From positions 1 to 63,664 of the forward strand of contig JAVBYI010000016.1 of NCBI GenBank assembly GCA_030824115.1: a DNA stretch of 63,664 nt, in the 5' to 3' direction. Below are positions 54,949-63,664 of the stretch, in pieces. The notes below the pieces were generated by a model. That model ran no database searches. It saw nothing but the letters and a program-made list of their open reading frames with translations, and was not told the origin of the DNA. Each line of letters opens with the position of its first letter. Positions within the stretch are counted from its first letter, which is position 1. The position numbers and the translations under genes are program-made. Origin of the DNA: Rhodocyclaceae bacterium (GTDB taxonomy: Bacteria; Pseudomonadota; Gammaproteobacteria; Burkholderiales; Rhodocyclaceae).

Positions 54949-57042
54949 TTACTTGATCAGCTTGAACTGCGCAACCACGTTGCGCAACTCGGCAGCGGTC
55001 TGCGCCAGCGACTCGGCACTGTGCAGCGCACTCGTGGCCGCCGTGGTGTTCTGCTCGATCAGCGACGAGACCTGCTCCATATTCACCGCCACATCCTGGC
55101 TGGCAATCGCCTGTTCGCGGGAAGCAGAAGCGATGGTATCGGCCATCGACGCCACCTCGTCGCTTGATGCACGGATCTGATCCAGACCCGCCACGCTGCT
55201 GCGCATCAGGGAAATCCCGGCCTCAACCTCGCGTGTCGCCTGCTCCATTGACGTCACCGCCTTGTGAGTTACCACCTGGAAGTCATTCACCGTGTTGTTG
55301 ATGTCGGCCGTCGAGCTTGAGGTACGCTCGGCCAGCTTGCGGACTTCATCGGCCACCACCGCAAACCCCCGCCCCTGCTCGCCAGCACGCGCCGCCTCGA
55401 TGGCGGCGTTGAGCGCCAGTAGATTGGTCTGTTCGGCAATCTCGCGGATGGTATTGGTGATCACGCCAATTTTCTCGATAGCGCGATTCAGATCACCAAT
55501 CGTCGCACTGGAGTTTTGCACCGCACCGATCACGCGCGAGGTCGCCTCCATGCTCTCGCTCATGCTGCGGGTGCTCTCGGCCACCAGCGACTTCGACTTG
55601 CTGGCCGCCTGGGCAGTGCTATCGACACTGGAAGCCACCTCGGCCACCGACTGGGTCAGCTCTTCCGTTGCGGCCGCCGTGCCCTGCACGCGATCCTGCT
55701 GCTGGATCGATTGTTCGACCACCTGATCCATATCCACCGACAGCTTGCGGCTTTCATCGTCGAGCGTCACCGATACATGGCGCACCTCGTCGAGAATCAC
55801 TTTGAGCTGCACCTGCATCGCGGCCAGTGAGCACAACAATTGACCGGTCTCATCATGGCCGCTGGTATCAATCTCGTCCGTCAGGATGCCTTCCGAAATA
55901 TTGTCGAAGTGACCAATCGCCTTGCGAATCGGCGCCACTACCACGCGCACCAGATAACCGCCGGCAAAGATCACCAGCAAGATGCCGAACAAGGTGCCGC
56001 CAATCGCCACACTGCGAGCCCAGTTGTAATTCGCCTCAGCTTCTGCGAAAGCCTTGTCGCCCTTGTCCGAAAGCATTTTCTGCAACTGGTCGCCCTGCTC
56101 CATCACCTGCTTGTACAGCGGGTTGATTTTCTTCAACAGCAGCATCTGCGCCGTATCGAAGTCATTGCTGCTCATGGCCGTGCGCGCCGCTGCTACACCC
56201 TCTTTCGAGAAGGCATCACGCGTGGCGAAGAAGGCATCGGCTAGCGCCTTCTCATCACCGTCCTTGGGAACTTTTTCGTAGGTCGAACGCAAGCCCTCAA
56301 TGATCTGGCGATTAGCCAGCGTCGCATCAATGTGCATCGTCACCGGATGGTCGTGCATGGTGTGATACTTGTTATCCGGGCTGTGCTGCAGGGCCAGCAT
56401 GATCTGCGAACGATTGTCGCCAAGACGTTCGACCATCTTGGCAATAGCCATGGTCGGTTTCATGTGCTCCTCGTAGGCTTCATGGAGGGCTGCATTGCAG
56501 CGCGACAGGGCATACATACCAAAGCCGGCAATCATCACAATCAACAGCGCCATCAGGCCCATCACGCCCTGAATGCGCAAGCGCATGCTCATATTACTGA
56601 GAAAACCGCCCCCAGCCTTTGGCAAACCCGCCTTGCCGGCATTGATCTGTTGATAAAGCCCTTCTGCACCCCGCACTTGTTCGCGCGACGGCGCCGAGCG
56701 CACAGACATATAACCGATCGTCTGCCCATTGCGACGCAGTGGCACCACAAAGGCATCCACCCAATAATGGTCACCATTCTTGCAGCGGTTCTTGACCACG
56801 CCACGCCACGGACGTCCTGCCTTCACGGTCTTCCAAAGATCATCGAAGGCTGCCGGCGGCATGTCCTGGTGCCGGACGATGTTATGGCTCTTGCCCAGCA
56901 ACTCGTCGCTGTCGTAGCCGGACAGCGCAATGAAGGCGTCGTTGCAATAAGTGATGATGCCTTTCAGGTCAGTCTTGGAAACAAGATACTGACCTGAGGG
57001 AAACGGCACCTCTTTTTGCGTCACGGGTCCGTTATTTTTCAT
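54949..57042 (-). CDS. Aer-type chemoreceptor (N-terminal PAS, two membrane helices, MCP signalling domain)
   Basis: A 697-residue chemoreceptor. The N-terminal PAS (about 20-135) matches Aer: [58 protein letters not shown]; in Aer this domain binds FAD and senses redox or oxygen. Unlike classical Aer it also has two membrane helices flanking a four-helix-like periplasmic domain (about 175-375), so it may sense inside and outside. The signalling tip is [20 protein letters not shown]. There is no CheR-binding pentapeptide at the end (VVAQFKLIK). It stands alone on the minus strand next to ssrA. Confidence 0.9.
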   Translation of the reverse strand: MKNNGPVTQKEVPFPSGQYLVSKTDLKGIITYCNDAFIALSGYDSDELLGKSHNIVRHQDMPPAAFDDLWKTVKAGRPWRGVVKNRCKNGDHYWVDAFVVPLRRNGQTIGYMSVRSAPSREQVRGAEGLYQQINAGKAGLPKAGGGFLSNMSMRLRIQGVMGLMALLIVMIAGFGMYALSRCNAALHEAYEEHMKPTMAIAKMVERLGDNRSQIMLALQHSPDNKYHTMHDHPVTMHIDATLANRQIIEGLRSTYEKVPKDGDEKALADAFFATRDAFSKEGVAAARTAMSSNDFDTAQMLLLKKINPLYKQVMEQGDQLQKMLSDKGDKAFAEAEANYNWARSVAIGGTLFGILLVIFAGGYLVRVVVAPIRKAIGHFDNISEGILTDEIDTSGHDETGQLLCSLAAMQVQLKVILDEVRHVSVTLDDESRKLSVDMDQVVEQSIQQQDRVQGTAAATEELTQSVAEVASSVDSTAQAASKSKSLVAESTRSMSESMEATSRVIGAVQNSSATIGDLNRAIEKIGVITNTIREIAEQTNLLALNAAIEAARAGEQGRGFAVVADEVRKLAERTSSSTADINNTVNDFQVVTHKAVTSMEQATREVEAGISLMRSSVAGLDQIRASSDEVASMADTIASASREQAIASQDVAVNMEQVSSLIEQNTTAATSALHSAESLAQTAAELRNVVAQFKLIK

Positions 57043-57092
57043 ATTTTTTCACTTTCAGCGTGGATGGGGCAAGTAATCTCTTGTGCGAACTT

Positions 57093-57108
57093 TATTGCGA
57101 AGGCAATA
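57093..57108. other. Short stem-loop between ssrA and the Aer-type gene
   Basis: TATTGC-GAAG-GCAATA, a perfect 6-bp stem with a 4-nt loop, in the leader of the chemoreceptor gene (51 bp before its start) and downstream of the tmRNA. Function unclear. The rest of the 57043-57178 segment shows nothing recognisable to me. Confidence 0.4.
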
Positions 57109-57178
57109 GACCAAAGGGCCAATCAAAGGTCGATGTTACCCCCAATCTTCCCGACTCCTCGATGTTGAGCGCTTGTAA

Positions 57179-57533
57179 ATGACGACGGGAACCCGAAGGT
57201 TCCCGCCGGCTTTTCTTGGGTTACAAGGCTAAAGCGGCCTCGGCATAGGCCTTAAGCGGCCAGTGCAAAACGCTCATCGTTGGCGTTTAGAGATTTGCTT
57301 CATTAACGTCGATCGCCTGACGAGTCGCCTGCTAGCCTTCTTTCGCCCCGTCGAAGCCAGTGCACCCCCATATCGTAAAAATAAACTTTGAGTGGTGGAG
57401 GTGGGCGGAATCGAACCGCCGTCCGAAACGCTTCCGGTTTGCCGGAATTACGACTATGCCCGCATTATCGGGGTTAAACAGCAACTTCTCAAGCTTTATT
57501 GCGTAGTTTCCCCTACAGACCACATCCCTTAAC
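57179..57533 (-). ncRNA. ssrA: Two-piece (circularly permuted) tmRNA precursor
   Basis: tmRNA frees stalled ribosomes. On the minus strand the acceptor piece comes first: the T arm GGCGGTTCGATTCCGCC and the 3' end CACCTCCACCA (CCA at 57395-57393). After a 23-nt spacer (57392-57370) the coding piece starts at 57369 with GGGGGTGCACTGGCTTCGAC. GGGGGTG pairs with CACCTCC over seven pairs, with G-U as the third pair, the alanine identity mark. The tag frame is GCC AAC GAT GAG and so on, ending TAA at about 57251, giving ANDERFALAA. The acceptor part includes a TTCCGG/CCGGAA hairpin (57432-57447). The outer ends are estimated from a promoter upstream and a CGGGAACC-TTCG-GGTTCCCG hairpin at about 57187. 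Two-piece tmRNAs are known in some betaproteobacteria. Confidence 0.93.
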
Positions 57534-57539
57534 TGGTGC

Positions 57540-57568
57540 ATAATCGCAGGGGTCATGCAGCACAACAA
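57540..57568 (-). promoter_or_regulatory. Candidate ssrA promoter
   Basis: On the minus strand TTGTTG (57568-57563), 17 bp, then GATTAT (57545-57540), a fair sigma-70 match that would start transcription near 57533, just before the acceptor piece. It overlaps the leader of the divergent cheY-like gene. Confidence 0.5.
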
Positions 57569-57586
57569 CGTTAGGGGAAATACAAC

Positions 57587-57952
57587 ATGAAGACCATCAT
57601 GCTGGTGGATGACTCTGCCACCATCCTTCTATCCATCTCGAACATTCTGAGCAAGGCCGGCTACGGTGTCGAAAAGGCCGCCAATGCCCAGGAAGGCCTC
57701 AAGAAGTTTCAAGGCGGCGTCAAGGTTGACCTGCTCATCACCGACCTCAACATGCCCGGTATGAACGGCATCGAGTTCATCAAGGAAGTGCGCAAACTAC
57801 CGTCCTACAAGTTCATGCCCATCCTCTTCCTGACGACCGAATCGCAACAATCGAAGCGCGCAGAAGCCAAGGCAGCAGGCGCATCCGGCTGGCTGGTGAA
57901 ACCGGCCACGGCGGATGAACTGCTCAACACCATCAAACTTGTCCTGAGGTAA
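57587..57952 (+). CDS. cheY: CheY-like chemotaxis response regulator
   Basis: A single-domain receiver of 121 residues. TIMLVDDSATILLS holds the acidic pair, LLITDLNMPGMNG the phospho-Asp, FLTTESQQSKRAEAKAAG the conserved Thr region and WLVKPATADELL the Lys. AGGGGAA precedes the ATG. It starts the chemotaxis operon, so it is the likely target of the CheA downstream, though stand-alone receivers can also serve other kinases. Confidence 0.9.
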   Translation: MKTIMLVDDSATILLSISNILSKAGYGVEKAANAQEGLKKFQGGVKVDLLITDLNMPGMNGIEFIKEVRKLPSYKFMPILFLTTESQQSKRAEAKAAGASGWLVKPATADELLNTIKLVLR

Positions 57953-57958
57953 GACCCC

Positions 57959-59230
57959 GTGGACTTCCTCTTGCTGATGCGACGTGCCACGCTCGTGGCC
58001 ATTTTGGTGGGCACTGGTGCCAGCGTATTGGTCTTCTTCCTGCACGAGTGGTTCCATGGCAGTGTGCTGCCAACGCTTGGCCTTTCTTCAGCGATGGGGG
58101 ATGCGCTCGGCACCCTGTTCATCATCATCCTCGGCTTCGTCACGCAACGTCTGCTCTCCATCGCCATCTTCCGCGACTGGATGCTTGGCATGACGAAATA
58201 TCAGGCCGAGCAAAGCTATCGCTCCGACACATTCATCTCGGTAGCCGACCAGGTCAGCGACGAACTCGTTCAGGTCAAAACCTTTAACGATGTCGTGCGC
58301 GGCCAGCTCAACACCATCGTCGTCGAGACCGAAAAGGCGGCCTACGACATTACCTCGCGACTGCAGGGTATTGACGAAATCATCATGAAACTGAGCAGCT
58401 TCGTCGACTCCAGTGCGCAGGAAACCGACCAACTCATCTCCGCCTCGGAAGAGCGTATCGCCCAAAACCGTACCCTGATCGAGAAACTGGACTCCTACAT
58501 CGTTCAACGCGTCAGCGAAGCACAGGCAGATCAGGAACGCATCGGTCTGGTCGTCGATGAAGCCCGCTCACTGACCAAGCTGGTCGAGCTGATCAGGAGC
58601 ATCTCAGGCCAGACCAACCTGCTCGCGCTGAATGCAGCCATCGAGGCCGCACGGGCCGGTGAAGCCGGTCGCGGTTTCGCCGTCGTCGCCGATGAAGTGC
58701 GCAAACTCTCGGCCGAAACCGACAAAGCCGTGAGCCAGATCAATCAGGGCATCAAGGATGTCGCCAGCTCGATCGAATCGCAATTCCAGGACAAGCTGAC
58801 GCACAGCAACATCCAGGCTGAACGCGACGCCCTGCAGGGCTTCTCCAGCCAACTGAATGCACTGGGCAAAAACTATCAGGACATGACCGAGCATGACGCT
58901 CTCGTCCTGGCCCAGGTGCGCGAAAGCAGCCAGACACTCTCTTCGATGTTCATGGATGCGCTCGCCAGCGTACAGTTCCAGGATGTCACCCGCCAGCAGA
59001 TCGAGCAGGTGATCAATGCTCTCGAACGCCTCGACGGCCATGCGGCCATGCTGGCCGAACGGCTGGCCGCCTTCGAAGACCCTAATTACGAAATGCGTCC
59101 GCTGTCATCCCACCTCGACGAGATCTACAGCAGCTACGTCATGAACTCACAGCGCGACAGCCACAACTCGTCGCTGAACACCGGTGCCGGCCCATCCAGC
59201 GACTCTGGCCCCAAAGTAGAACTGTTCTGA
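57959..59230 (+). CDS. Receptor-like MCP protein with a CheZ-like motif
   Basis: A 423-residue protein starting at GTG, 6 bp after cheY. Two N-terminal hydrophobic segments (about 8-30 and 45-70) leave almost no periplasmic domain. An MCP signalling hairpin has its tip at [20 protein letters not shown] (about 220-240). The region beyond it holds [20 protein letters not shown] (from residue 337). FQDVTRQ has Asp342 and Gln346 spaced as in the CheZ phosphatase motif (FQDLTGQ). It might thus promote dephosphorylation of the adjacent CheY; this is an inference from a short motif. Otherwise it is a transmembrane cytoplasmic-type receptor. Confidence 0.82.
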   Translation: MDFLLLMRRATLVAILVGTGASVLVFFLHEWFHGSVLPTLGLSSAMGDALGTLFIIILGFVTQRLLSIAIFRDWMLGMTKYQAEQSYRSDTFISVADQVSDELVQVKTFNDVVRGQLNTIVVETEKAAYDITSRLQGIDEIIMKLSSFVDSSAQETDQLISASEERIAQNRTLIEKLDSYIVQRVSEAQADQERIGLVVDEARSLTKLVELIRSISGQTNLLALNAAIEAARAGEAGRGFAVVADEVRKLSAETDKAVSQINQGIKDVASSIESQFQDKLTHSNIQAERDALQGFSSQLNALGKNYQDMTEHDALVLAQVRESSQTLSSMFMDALASVQFQDVTRQQIEQVINALERLDGHAAMLAERLAAFEDPNYEMRPLSSHLDEIYSSYVMNSQRDSHNSSLNTGAGPSSDSGPKVELF

Positions 59231-59243
59231 AGGAGGACGTCGC

Positions 59244-59570
59244 ATGACCGAATTCGCCACCCAAACCACCACCGACGGTGCGCTGCACCTGATCCTCGAC
59301 GGCCCGATGACGATCTACAACGCCGGTGACATCAAGGCGCAATTGATGGGCGCCCTCAACACATCGAGCATCCTCGAAATCGACCTCTCGCACGTCGGCG
59401 AAATGGACACCGCCGGCTTCCAGCTGCTGGTCATGGCCAAGCGCGAAAGCCAGCGTCTCGGCCACACCCTGCGCATCGTCGCGCACAGCCAGCCGGTGCG
59501 CGATGTCATCGACTTCTACAACATGGACGCCTTCTTTGGCGACCCCATGATCATTCCAGCTGAACACTGA
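59244..59570 (+). CDS. STAS-domain protein of the chemotaxis operon
   Basis: A 108-residue single STAS domain (anti-sigma-factor antagonist fold). The block GEMDTAGFQLLVMAKRESQR aligns with the phosphorylation loop of SpoIIAA-like proteins (usually DSxG), with Thr in place of Ser. GGAGG precedes the ATG. Small STAS proteins between a receptor and cheA are seen in several betaproteobacterial che operons; their role is not settled. Confidence 0.85.
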   Translation: MTEFATQTTTDGALHLILDGPMTIYNAGDIKAQLMGALNTSSILEIDLSHVGEMDTAGFQLLVMAKRESQRLGHTLRIVAHSQPVRDVIDFYNMDAFFGDPMIIPAEH

Positions 59571-59594
59571 TCGAACCACATAAAGGATTCACTC

Positions 59595-61799
59595 ATGGAA
59601 GAGATCGTTAGCGTCTTTGCCCAGGAAGCCCGCGAACAGCTCACGGCCATGGAAGATGGCCTGTTGCGCATGGAACAGGGCGACCACGATGCCGAAACCA
59701 TCAACGCGATATTCCGCGCTGCCCACACCATCAAGGGCGCTTCAGGCGTCGTTGAAATTCACCATATCGAGAAATTCACCCACATCCTCGAAAACCTGCT
59801 CGACAAGCTGAGAAACGGCGAGCTGCAGATCAGCAGCGAGATGATCACCGCCCTGCTCATGGGCTGCGACCACATCGGTGCCCTGCTCGACCGCGTCGAT
59901 CAAGGCATGATGGATGAAGACCCGGAGCAGAAGCAGAAAGGCGAAGCCAGTGCCGACGCCCTGCGTGCCTTCACCAGTGGCGGTGGCACGACCGAGTCCA
60001 AGAGCGGCATGGTCGAGCCAAGCGTCGCCACCGTCGAGCGGACGGGCGGCGATCAGGCCATTTCCGATTGCTGGCACATTTCCATCCGCTTTGGTCGCGA
60101 CGTGCTCAGGATGGGCATGGAACCCCTGGCTTTTCTTCGCTACCTGCTCAACCTCGGCGAAATCGCCCACCTCGCCACCCTGTGCGATGCCATGCCGCAG
60201 GCCGAAGACATGGACCCCGAGTCCTGCTACCTTGGCTTCGAGATCACCCTGCGCTCGCATGCCAGCAAGGAGCAGATCGAAAATGTCTTCAGCTTCTGCC
60301 GCGACGAGTGTGATCTCTACATCCTGCCGCCCAACAGCAAGATGGACGACTATCTGGGCCTGATCGAACGCCTGCCCGAAGAAAGCCTGCGCCTTGGCGA
60401 AATCCTCGTCCGTTCCGGCGCGCTGACGCAGGAAGAACTGGATCAGGGGCTGCGGCGCCAGAAGGCCGCCGCCAAGATCGCCGAAGCCACCGAGCAGCCC
60501 AGCCCACAACTCGGCGACATCCTCGTCGAGAGGAAAATGGTGCAGCCCGAAATCGTTGAGGCCGCCGCTGCCAAGCAAAAACAGGTGGCCGAGAAGAAAA
60601 CTGCCGAAGCCCGCCTCATCCGCGTGCAGGCCGACAAACTCGACCAGCTCATTGATCTGGTCGGGGAGCTCGTCATCGCCGGCGCCAGCGCCAACCTGCT
60701 CGCCCAGAAGAGCGGTCAGGGCACGCTGGTCGAAGCCACCTCGGTACTGTCCCGTCTGGTGGAAAATATCCGCGACTCGGCCCTGCAACTGCGCATGGTG
60801 CAGATCGGCGAAACCTTCAACCGTTTCAACCGTGTCGTGCGCGATGTCTCCAAGGAACTCAACAAGGACATCGACCTCGTCATTAGCGGTGCGGAAACCG
60901 AACTCGACAAGTCGGTAGTCGAAAAAATTGGCGATCCGCTCATGCACTTGGTCAGGAACGCGCTCGATCATGGCATCGAGCCGGCCGAAGTGCGGGCCGC
61001 CAACGGCAAGCCGGTTAAGGGCCGCGTCGAACTCAACGCCTTCCACGATTCGGGCAGCATCGTCATCGAAGTCGTCGATGACGGCGGTGGCCTCAAAGCC
61101 GACCGCATCCAGGCCAAGGCCATCGAAAAAGGCCTCATCCAGCCGGGGCAAACCCTGTCTGAGCAAGAGATCGTCAACCTCATCTTCGAAGCCGGTTTCT
61201 CCACCATGGAGAAGGTCAGCAACCTCTCCGGCCGTGGCGTCGGCATGGATGTCGTACGACGCAACATCCAGGCCCTGCGCGGCCAGGTTGATGTACGCAC
61301 CGAAGTCGGCGTCGGCTCGCGCTTCATCATCCGCCTGCCGCTCACCCTCGCCATCATCGACGGCTTCCTCACCTCGGTGGGCGATGCCTCCTATGTCATT
61401 CCACTCGACAGCGTGGTCGAATGTCTCGAACTGCGCGACGACGATACGCGCGGCCACATGCTCAACCTGCGCGGCGAAGTGCTGCCCTTCATCCGCCTGC
61501 GCGAATTCTTCGATGTCGAAGGCGAACGGCCGCAGCGCGAAAACGTCGTGGTCATCTCGGCCAGCGGTCACAAGGCCGGCATCGTCGTCGATCAACTGCT
61601 CGGCGAGTTCCAGACCGTCATCAAACCGCTCGGCAGCCTGTTCAAACACCTGCGCGGCATCGGCGGCTCCACCATCCTCGGCACCGGCGAGGTCGCACTG
61701 ATCCTCGACGTCGCCGCCCTCACCCAACTGGCCGGTCAAACCGAAGAGCGCCGCCAACTACCGGGCGGCTATCACGCGCCAGCCCTGGAATCGCATTGA
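59595..61799 (+). CDS. cheA: Chemotaxis histidine kinase CheA with MshEN-like insert
   Basis: The central kinase of chemotaxis, 734 residues. P1 has the phospho-His H44 ([14 protein letters not shown]). A second domain (about 155-260) resembles the response-regulator-docking P2. Residues 266-289 ([20 protein letters not shown] then LRRQ) match the motif of c-di-GMP-binding MshEN domains, and 305-329 is a weaker repeat ([13 protein letters not shown]). P3 dimerisation follows, then P4 ATPase ([44 protein letters not shown]) and a CheW-like P5 ([20 protein letters not shown]). It is followed by an intergenic copy of the dispersed motif. Confidence 0.96.
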   Translation: MEEIVSVFAQEAREQLTAMEDGLLRMEQGDHDAETINAIFRAAHTIKGASGVVEIHHIEKFTHILENLLDKLRNGELQISSEMITALLMGCDHIGALLDRVDQGMMDEDPEQKQKGEASADALRAFTSGGGTTESKSGMVEPSVATVERTGGDQAISDCWHISIRFGRDVLRMGMEPLAFLRYLLNLGEIAHLATLCDAMPQAEDMDPESCYLGFEITLRSHASKEQIENVFSFCRDECDLYILPPNSKMDDYLGLIERLPEESLRLGEILVRSGALTQEELDQGLRRQKAAAKIAEATEQPSPQLGDILVERKMVQPEIVEAAAAKQKQVAEKKTAEARLIRVQADKLDQLIDLVGELVIAGASANLLAQKSGQGTLVEATSVLSRLVENIRDSALQLRMVQIGETFNRFNRVVRDVSKELNKDIDLVISGAETELDKSVVEKIGDPLMHLVRNALDHGIEPAEVRAANGKPVKGRVELNAFHDSGSIVIEVVDDGGGLKADRIQAKAIEKGLIQPGQTLSEQEIVNLIFEAGFSTMEKVSNLSGRGVGMDVVRRNIQALRGQVDVRTEVGVGSRFIIRLPLTLAIIDGFLTSVGDASYVIPLDSVVECLELRDDDTRGHMLNLRGEVLPFIRLREFFDVEGERPQRENVVVISASGHKAGIVVDQLLGEFQTVIKPLGSLFKHLRGIGGSTILGTGEVALILDVAALTQLAGQTEERRQLPGGYHAPALESH

Positions 61800-61826
61800 G
61801 GCGCCGTCTCGCCAGCGCCGACTTTT
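61800..61826 (+). terminator. Possible weak terminator or attenuator after cheA
   Basis: GGCGC (61800-61804) can pair with GCGCC (61815-61819) around a 10-nt loop, followed by GACTTTT. It has the same loop and right arm as the glgB/glgP hairpin but a shorter stem. Termination here would be partial, since cheW lies further on. Confidence 0.4.
61803..61826 (-). repeat. Dispersed 24-bp motif (intergenic, after cheA)
   Basis: 23 of 24 positions match. It starts 3 bp after the cheA stop and ends 28 bp before the next ATG. Confidence 0.92.
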
Positions 61827-61854
61827 CATATTGCAACACCGTAAGGAGCAAGCC

Positions 61855-63480
61855 ATGTTTAAGAACTTGAAAATTGGTGTCCGTCTCGGCATCGGTTTCG
61901 GTCTGATGATCCTGTTGCTGACGACCATTTCCGCCGTCGCCTATCTGCGCGTTGAGCAACTTAATAATGAAATCATGGACATGGTTGAAGACAAGTTCCC
62001 GAAAACCGTGTTGGCCAATGACATCATTGATGCACTAAACGTCGTTGCCCGATCAGTACGCAATGCCGCGCTGGTCAAGGGCCAGGAAGAGGTGAATAAG
62101 GAACTTGACCGCATTCCTCCGCAAAGCAAGATCATTACCGAGCGAATCGAGCAGCTCGAAAAGACGATTCAAAGCGAGGCCGGCAAGAAAATCTTAGGCA
62201 CCGTGCAGACGGCGCGAACCGCCTACCGTGCCGAGTTGAACCTTGCCGTCGAACTGGCCAAGGCCGAGAAACGGGATGACCTGGTCAACCACCTCACAGG
62301 CAGAATGCGCAAGGCACAGGGTGACTACATCAACGCCATCAACGAGCTGATCAAGTTCCAGGCCGACCTGATGAAGCAGTCTGGCAAGCATGCCGATGAG
62401 CTGGCAGATGCCACCGCAACCCTGGTGCTCACCCTATCGGGCAGCGCCATTGTCATCGCCCTCTTTTTCGCCTGGTTCGTCACCGTCAGCATCACCAAAC
62501 CCATCACCGAAGCGGCCGCCGCAGCGAACGAACTGGCCGAAGGCAACCTGACGATCAAGGTCAACGCCGACAGCAAGGACGAAGTAGGCATGCTGATGGC
62601 CGCGATGCAGGCGATGATCACCAAGCTCTCCAGCATCATCAGCGAGGTGAATGTCGCCTCCGATGCGCTCAACAACGCGGCCGGTCAGGTTTCCGCCACG
62701 GCGCAAAGCTTGTCACAATCGAGTTCCGAGCAGGCCGCTTCGGTCGAGGAAACGACTGCTTCAATCGAGCAGATGACTGCCAGCATCACCCAGAACACCG
62801 AGAACGCCAAGGTCACCAACAGCATGGCCAACAAGTCGGCCGGCGAAGCCACCGAAGGCGGCCAAGCGGTGAGCGACACCGTCGAGGCCATGAAACAGAT
62901 TGCCCAAAAGATTGGCATCATCGACGACATCGCCTACCAGACCAACCTGCTCGCCTTGAACGCCGCCATTGAAGCCGCCCGTGCCGGTGAGCATGGCAAG
63001 GGCTTCGCCGTGGTCGCCGCAGAAGTCCGCAAGCTGGCCGAACGCTCTCAAGTCGCTGCACAGGAAATCGGTCAGGTGGCCGGTTCCTCCGTCAAGCTCG
63101 CCGAGCGTGCCGGTCACTTGCTCAACGAAATGGTGCCTTCGATCAAGAAGACTTCCGACCTTGTCGAAGAAATTGCTGCCGCCTCGCAAGAGCAAAGCCA
63201 GGGGGTTGGCCAGATCAATGGCGCGATGGGCCAGTTGAATCAGGCCACGCAGCAGAACGCTTCGGCGTCCGAGGAACTGGCCGCCACCGCCGAGGAAATG
63301 GGCGGTCAGGCTGCGCAACTCACCGAGCTGATGTCCTTCTTCCGCCTCGATAGCGGTGCCACCAAGAAAGTCGGCGCTGGCGGGACGGCAAAGCGGACGG
63401 TCGCCAAGGCCGCTGACCGACCGGCCAGGAGCAGCTTCCAGGCGGCCGCCGCCGCCGAGTCCGATTTCGAACGCTTCTGA
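61855..63480 (+). CDS. Methyl-accepting chemotaxis protein
   Basis: A classical transmembrane chemoreceptor. I start it at ATG 61855 ([20 protein letters not shown]) behind AAGGAG, giving 541 residues. A first membrane helix (10-30), a four-helix-bundle periplasmic sensor (about 35-185), a second helix (about 190-210), HAMP ([20 protein letters not shown]) and the signalling domain follow, with tip [20 protein letters not shown]. The flexible C-terminal tail carries the dispersed motif as KVGAGGTA (residues 505-512). No CheR-binding pentapeptide is seen (ends AAESDFERF). Confidence 0.95.
   Translation: MFKNLKIGVRLGIGFGLMILLLTTISAVAYLRVEQLNNEIMDMVEDKFPKTVLANDIIDALNVVARSVRNAALVKGQEEVNKELDRIPPQSKIITERIEQLEKTIQSEAGKKILGTVQTARTAYRAELNLAVELAKAEKRDDLVNHLTGRMRKAQGDYINAINELIKFQADLMKQSGKHADELADATATLVLTLSGSAIVIALFFAWFVTVSITKPITEAAAAANELAEGNLTIKVNADSKDEVGMLMAAMQAMITKLSSIISEVNVASDALNNAAGQVSATAQSLSQSSSEQAASVEETTASIEQMTASITQNTENAKVTNSMANKSAGEATEGGQAVSDTVEAMKQIAQKIGIIDDIAYQTNLLALNAAIEAARAGEHGKGFAVVAAEVRKLAERSQVAAQEIGQVAGSSVKLAERAGHLLNEMVPSIKKTSDLVEEIAAASQEQSQGVGQINGAMGQLNQATQQNASASEELAATAEEMGGQAAQLTELMSFFRLDSGATKKVGAGGTAKRTVAKAADRPARSSFQAAAAAESDFERF
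63366..63389 (+). repeat. Dispersed 24-bp motif inside the chemoreceptor gene
   Basis: 23 of 24 positions match (only the first A differs), sense to the gene, encoding KVGAGGTA in the flexible tail, the same octapeptide as in LapB. Confidence 0.93.
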
Positions 63481-63494
63481 TCCGGGAGACGCCC

Positions 63495-63664
63495 ATGACC
63501 GATCTCGTCAAGTCGCAGAACAGCGCAGTCGCCGTCGCCAAGAAGGGCGCCGGCGGTGGCGATACCCATCAATATCTCACCTTCACGCTCGGCAGCGAGA
63601 TGTTCGCCGTCGGTATTCTCAACGTGAAGGAAATCATCGAGTACGGCAATCTCACCGAGATTCC
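63495..63664 (+). CDS. cheW: Chemotaxis adaptor CheW (partial, cut by window end)
   Basis: The first 56 residues are present. After a variable tail (MTDLVKSQNSAVAVAKKGAG) the CheW fold begins with HQYLTFTLGSEMFAVGILN and VKEIIEYGNLTEI, the typical first strands. GGGAG precedes the ATG, 14 bp after the receptor stop. CheW couples receptors to CheA, so the operon probably continues to the right with cheR, cheB or similar genes. Confidence 0.93.
   Translation, partial: MTDLVKSQNSAVAVAKKGAGGGDTHQYLTFTLGSEMFAVGILNVKEIIEYGNLTEI

Noticed and set aside
56490..56500. CTGC-N3-GCAG palindrome inside the Aer-type gene
   Set aside because: It is within coding sequence, and about two such matches are expected by chance in a window of this size and composition.
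57332..57568. A 78-codon minus-strand frame in the 544-bp gap
   Set aside because: It coincides with the permuted tmRNA; the DNA is explained by the T arm, acceptor ends and tag frame.
59742..61757. A 671-codon frame antisense to cheA
   Set aside because: Opposite an intact CheA with all catalytic boxes; low-complexity antisense composition.

Overview
The window is 63.7 kb of GC-rich bacterial chromosome. Gene order (gyrA-serC-serA-pheA-hisC-tyrA-aroA/cmk-rpsA-ihfB-lapA-lapB-hldE1-hldD-cysM), a two-piece (permuted) tmRNA, two adjacent cyanophycin synthetase genes and PAS/GAF-rich signalling genes point to a betaproteobacterium, most likely Rhodocyclales (the Dechloromonas/Azonexus/Accumulibacter/Propionivibrio group). 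The assignment rests on family knowledge and synteny; no rRNA gene is present. I see no insertion sequence, prophage, CRISPR array, tRNA or rRNA.

Layout. (1) 1-7404: a plus-strand signalling operon with the end of a probable hybrid kinase, an MHYT-GAF membrane sensor, a periplasmic binding protein, a HAMP-GAF-PAS membrane sensor without a kinase, a REC-HD-GYP c-di-GMP phosphodiesterase and a REC-REC-histidine kinase. (2) 7500-28492: a carbon and nitrogen reserve region with ppdK, an ankyrin membrane protein, rdgC, glgB, glgP, two cyanophycin synthetases (one with a lost Mur-ligase P-loop), an unusual ABC exporter with a DUF1854 partner, glgX and malQ. (3) 28502-45578: a long minus-strand housekeeping block with a PolB-like exonuclease, cysM, LPS heptose genes, lapB/lapA, ihfB, rpsA, an aroA-cmk fusion, tyrA, hisC, pheA, serA, serC and gyrA. 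(4) 45712-54908: a TRZ/ATZ deaminase, an OmpA-like protein, ubiG, an orphan peptide-binding lipoprotein, fabI, ppiD, an ArsC-family reductase and hslO. (5) 54949-63664: chemotaxis genes (Aer-like receptor; cheY, receptor-like protein, STAS, cheA, receptor, start of cheW) with the permuted ssrA gene between them.

The most striking unexplained signal is a dispersed 24-bp motif: four A then GTCGGCGCTGGCGGGACGGC. I find 14 clear copies (two perfect, eleven more at 21-23 of 24, one with a 19/20 core) plus two weaker ones, on both strands, from about 11 kb to the right end. Four lie between genes, where some form terminator-like hairpins. Ten lie inside unrelated, intact genes in several reading frames, so unrelated proteins share peptides such as KVGAGGTA (LapB and a chemoreceptor), KSALAGRQ (TyrA and a binding protein) and AVxPxPTF (GyrA, Hsp33, AroA). 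This looks like a selected or spreading DNA word, comparable in style to DNA uptake sequences, and I do not recognise it.

Start codons were moved downstream from the longest open frame where a Shine-Dalgarno sequence, overlap with the upstream stop or the family N-terminus supported it.
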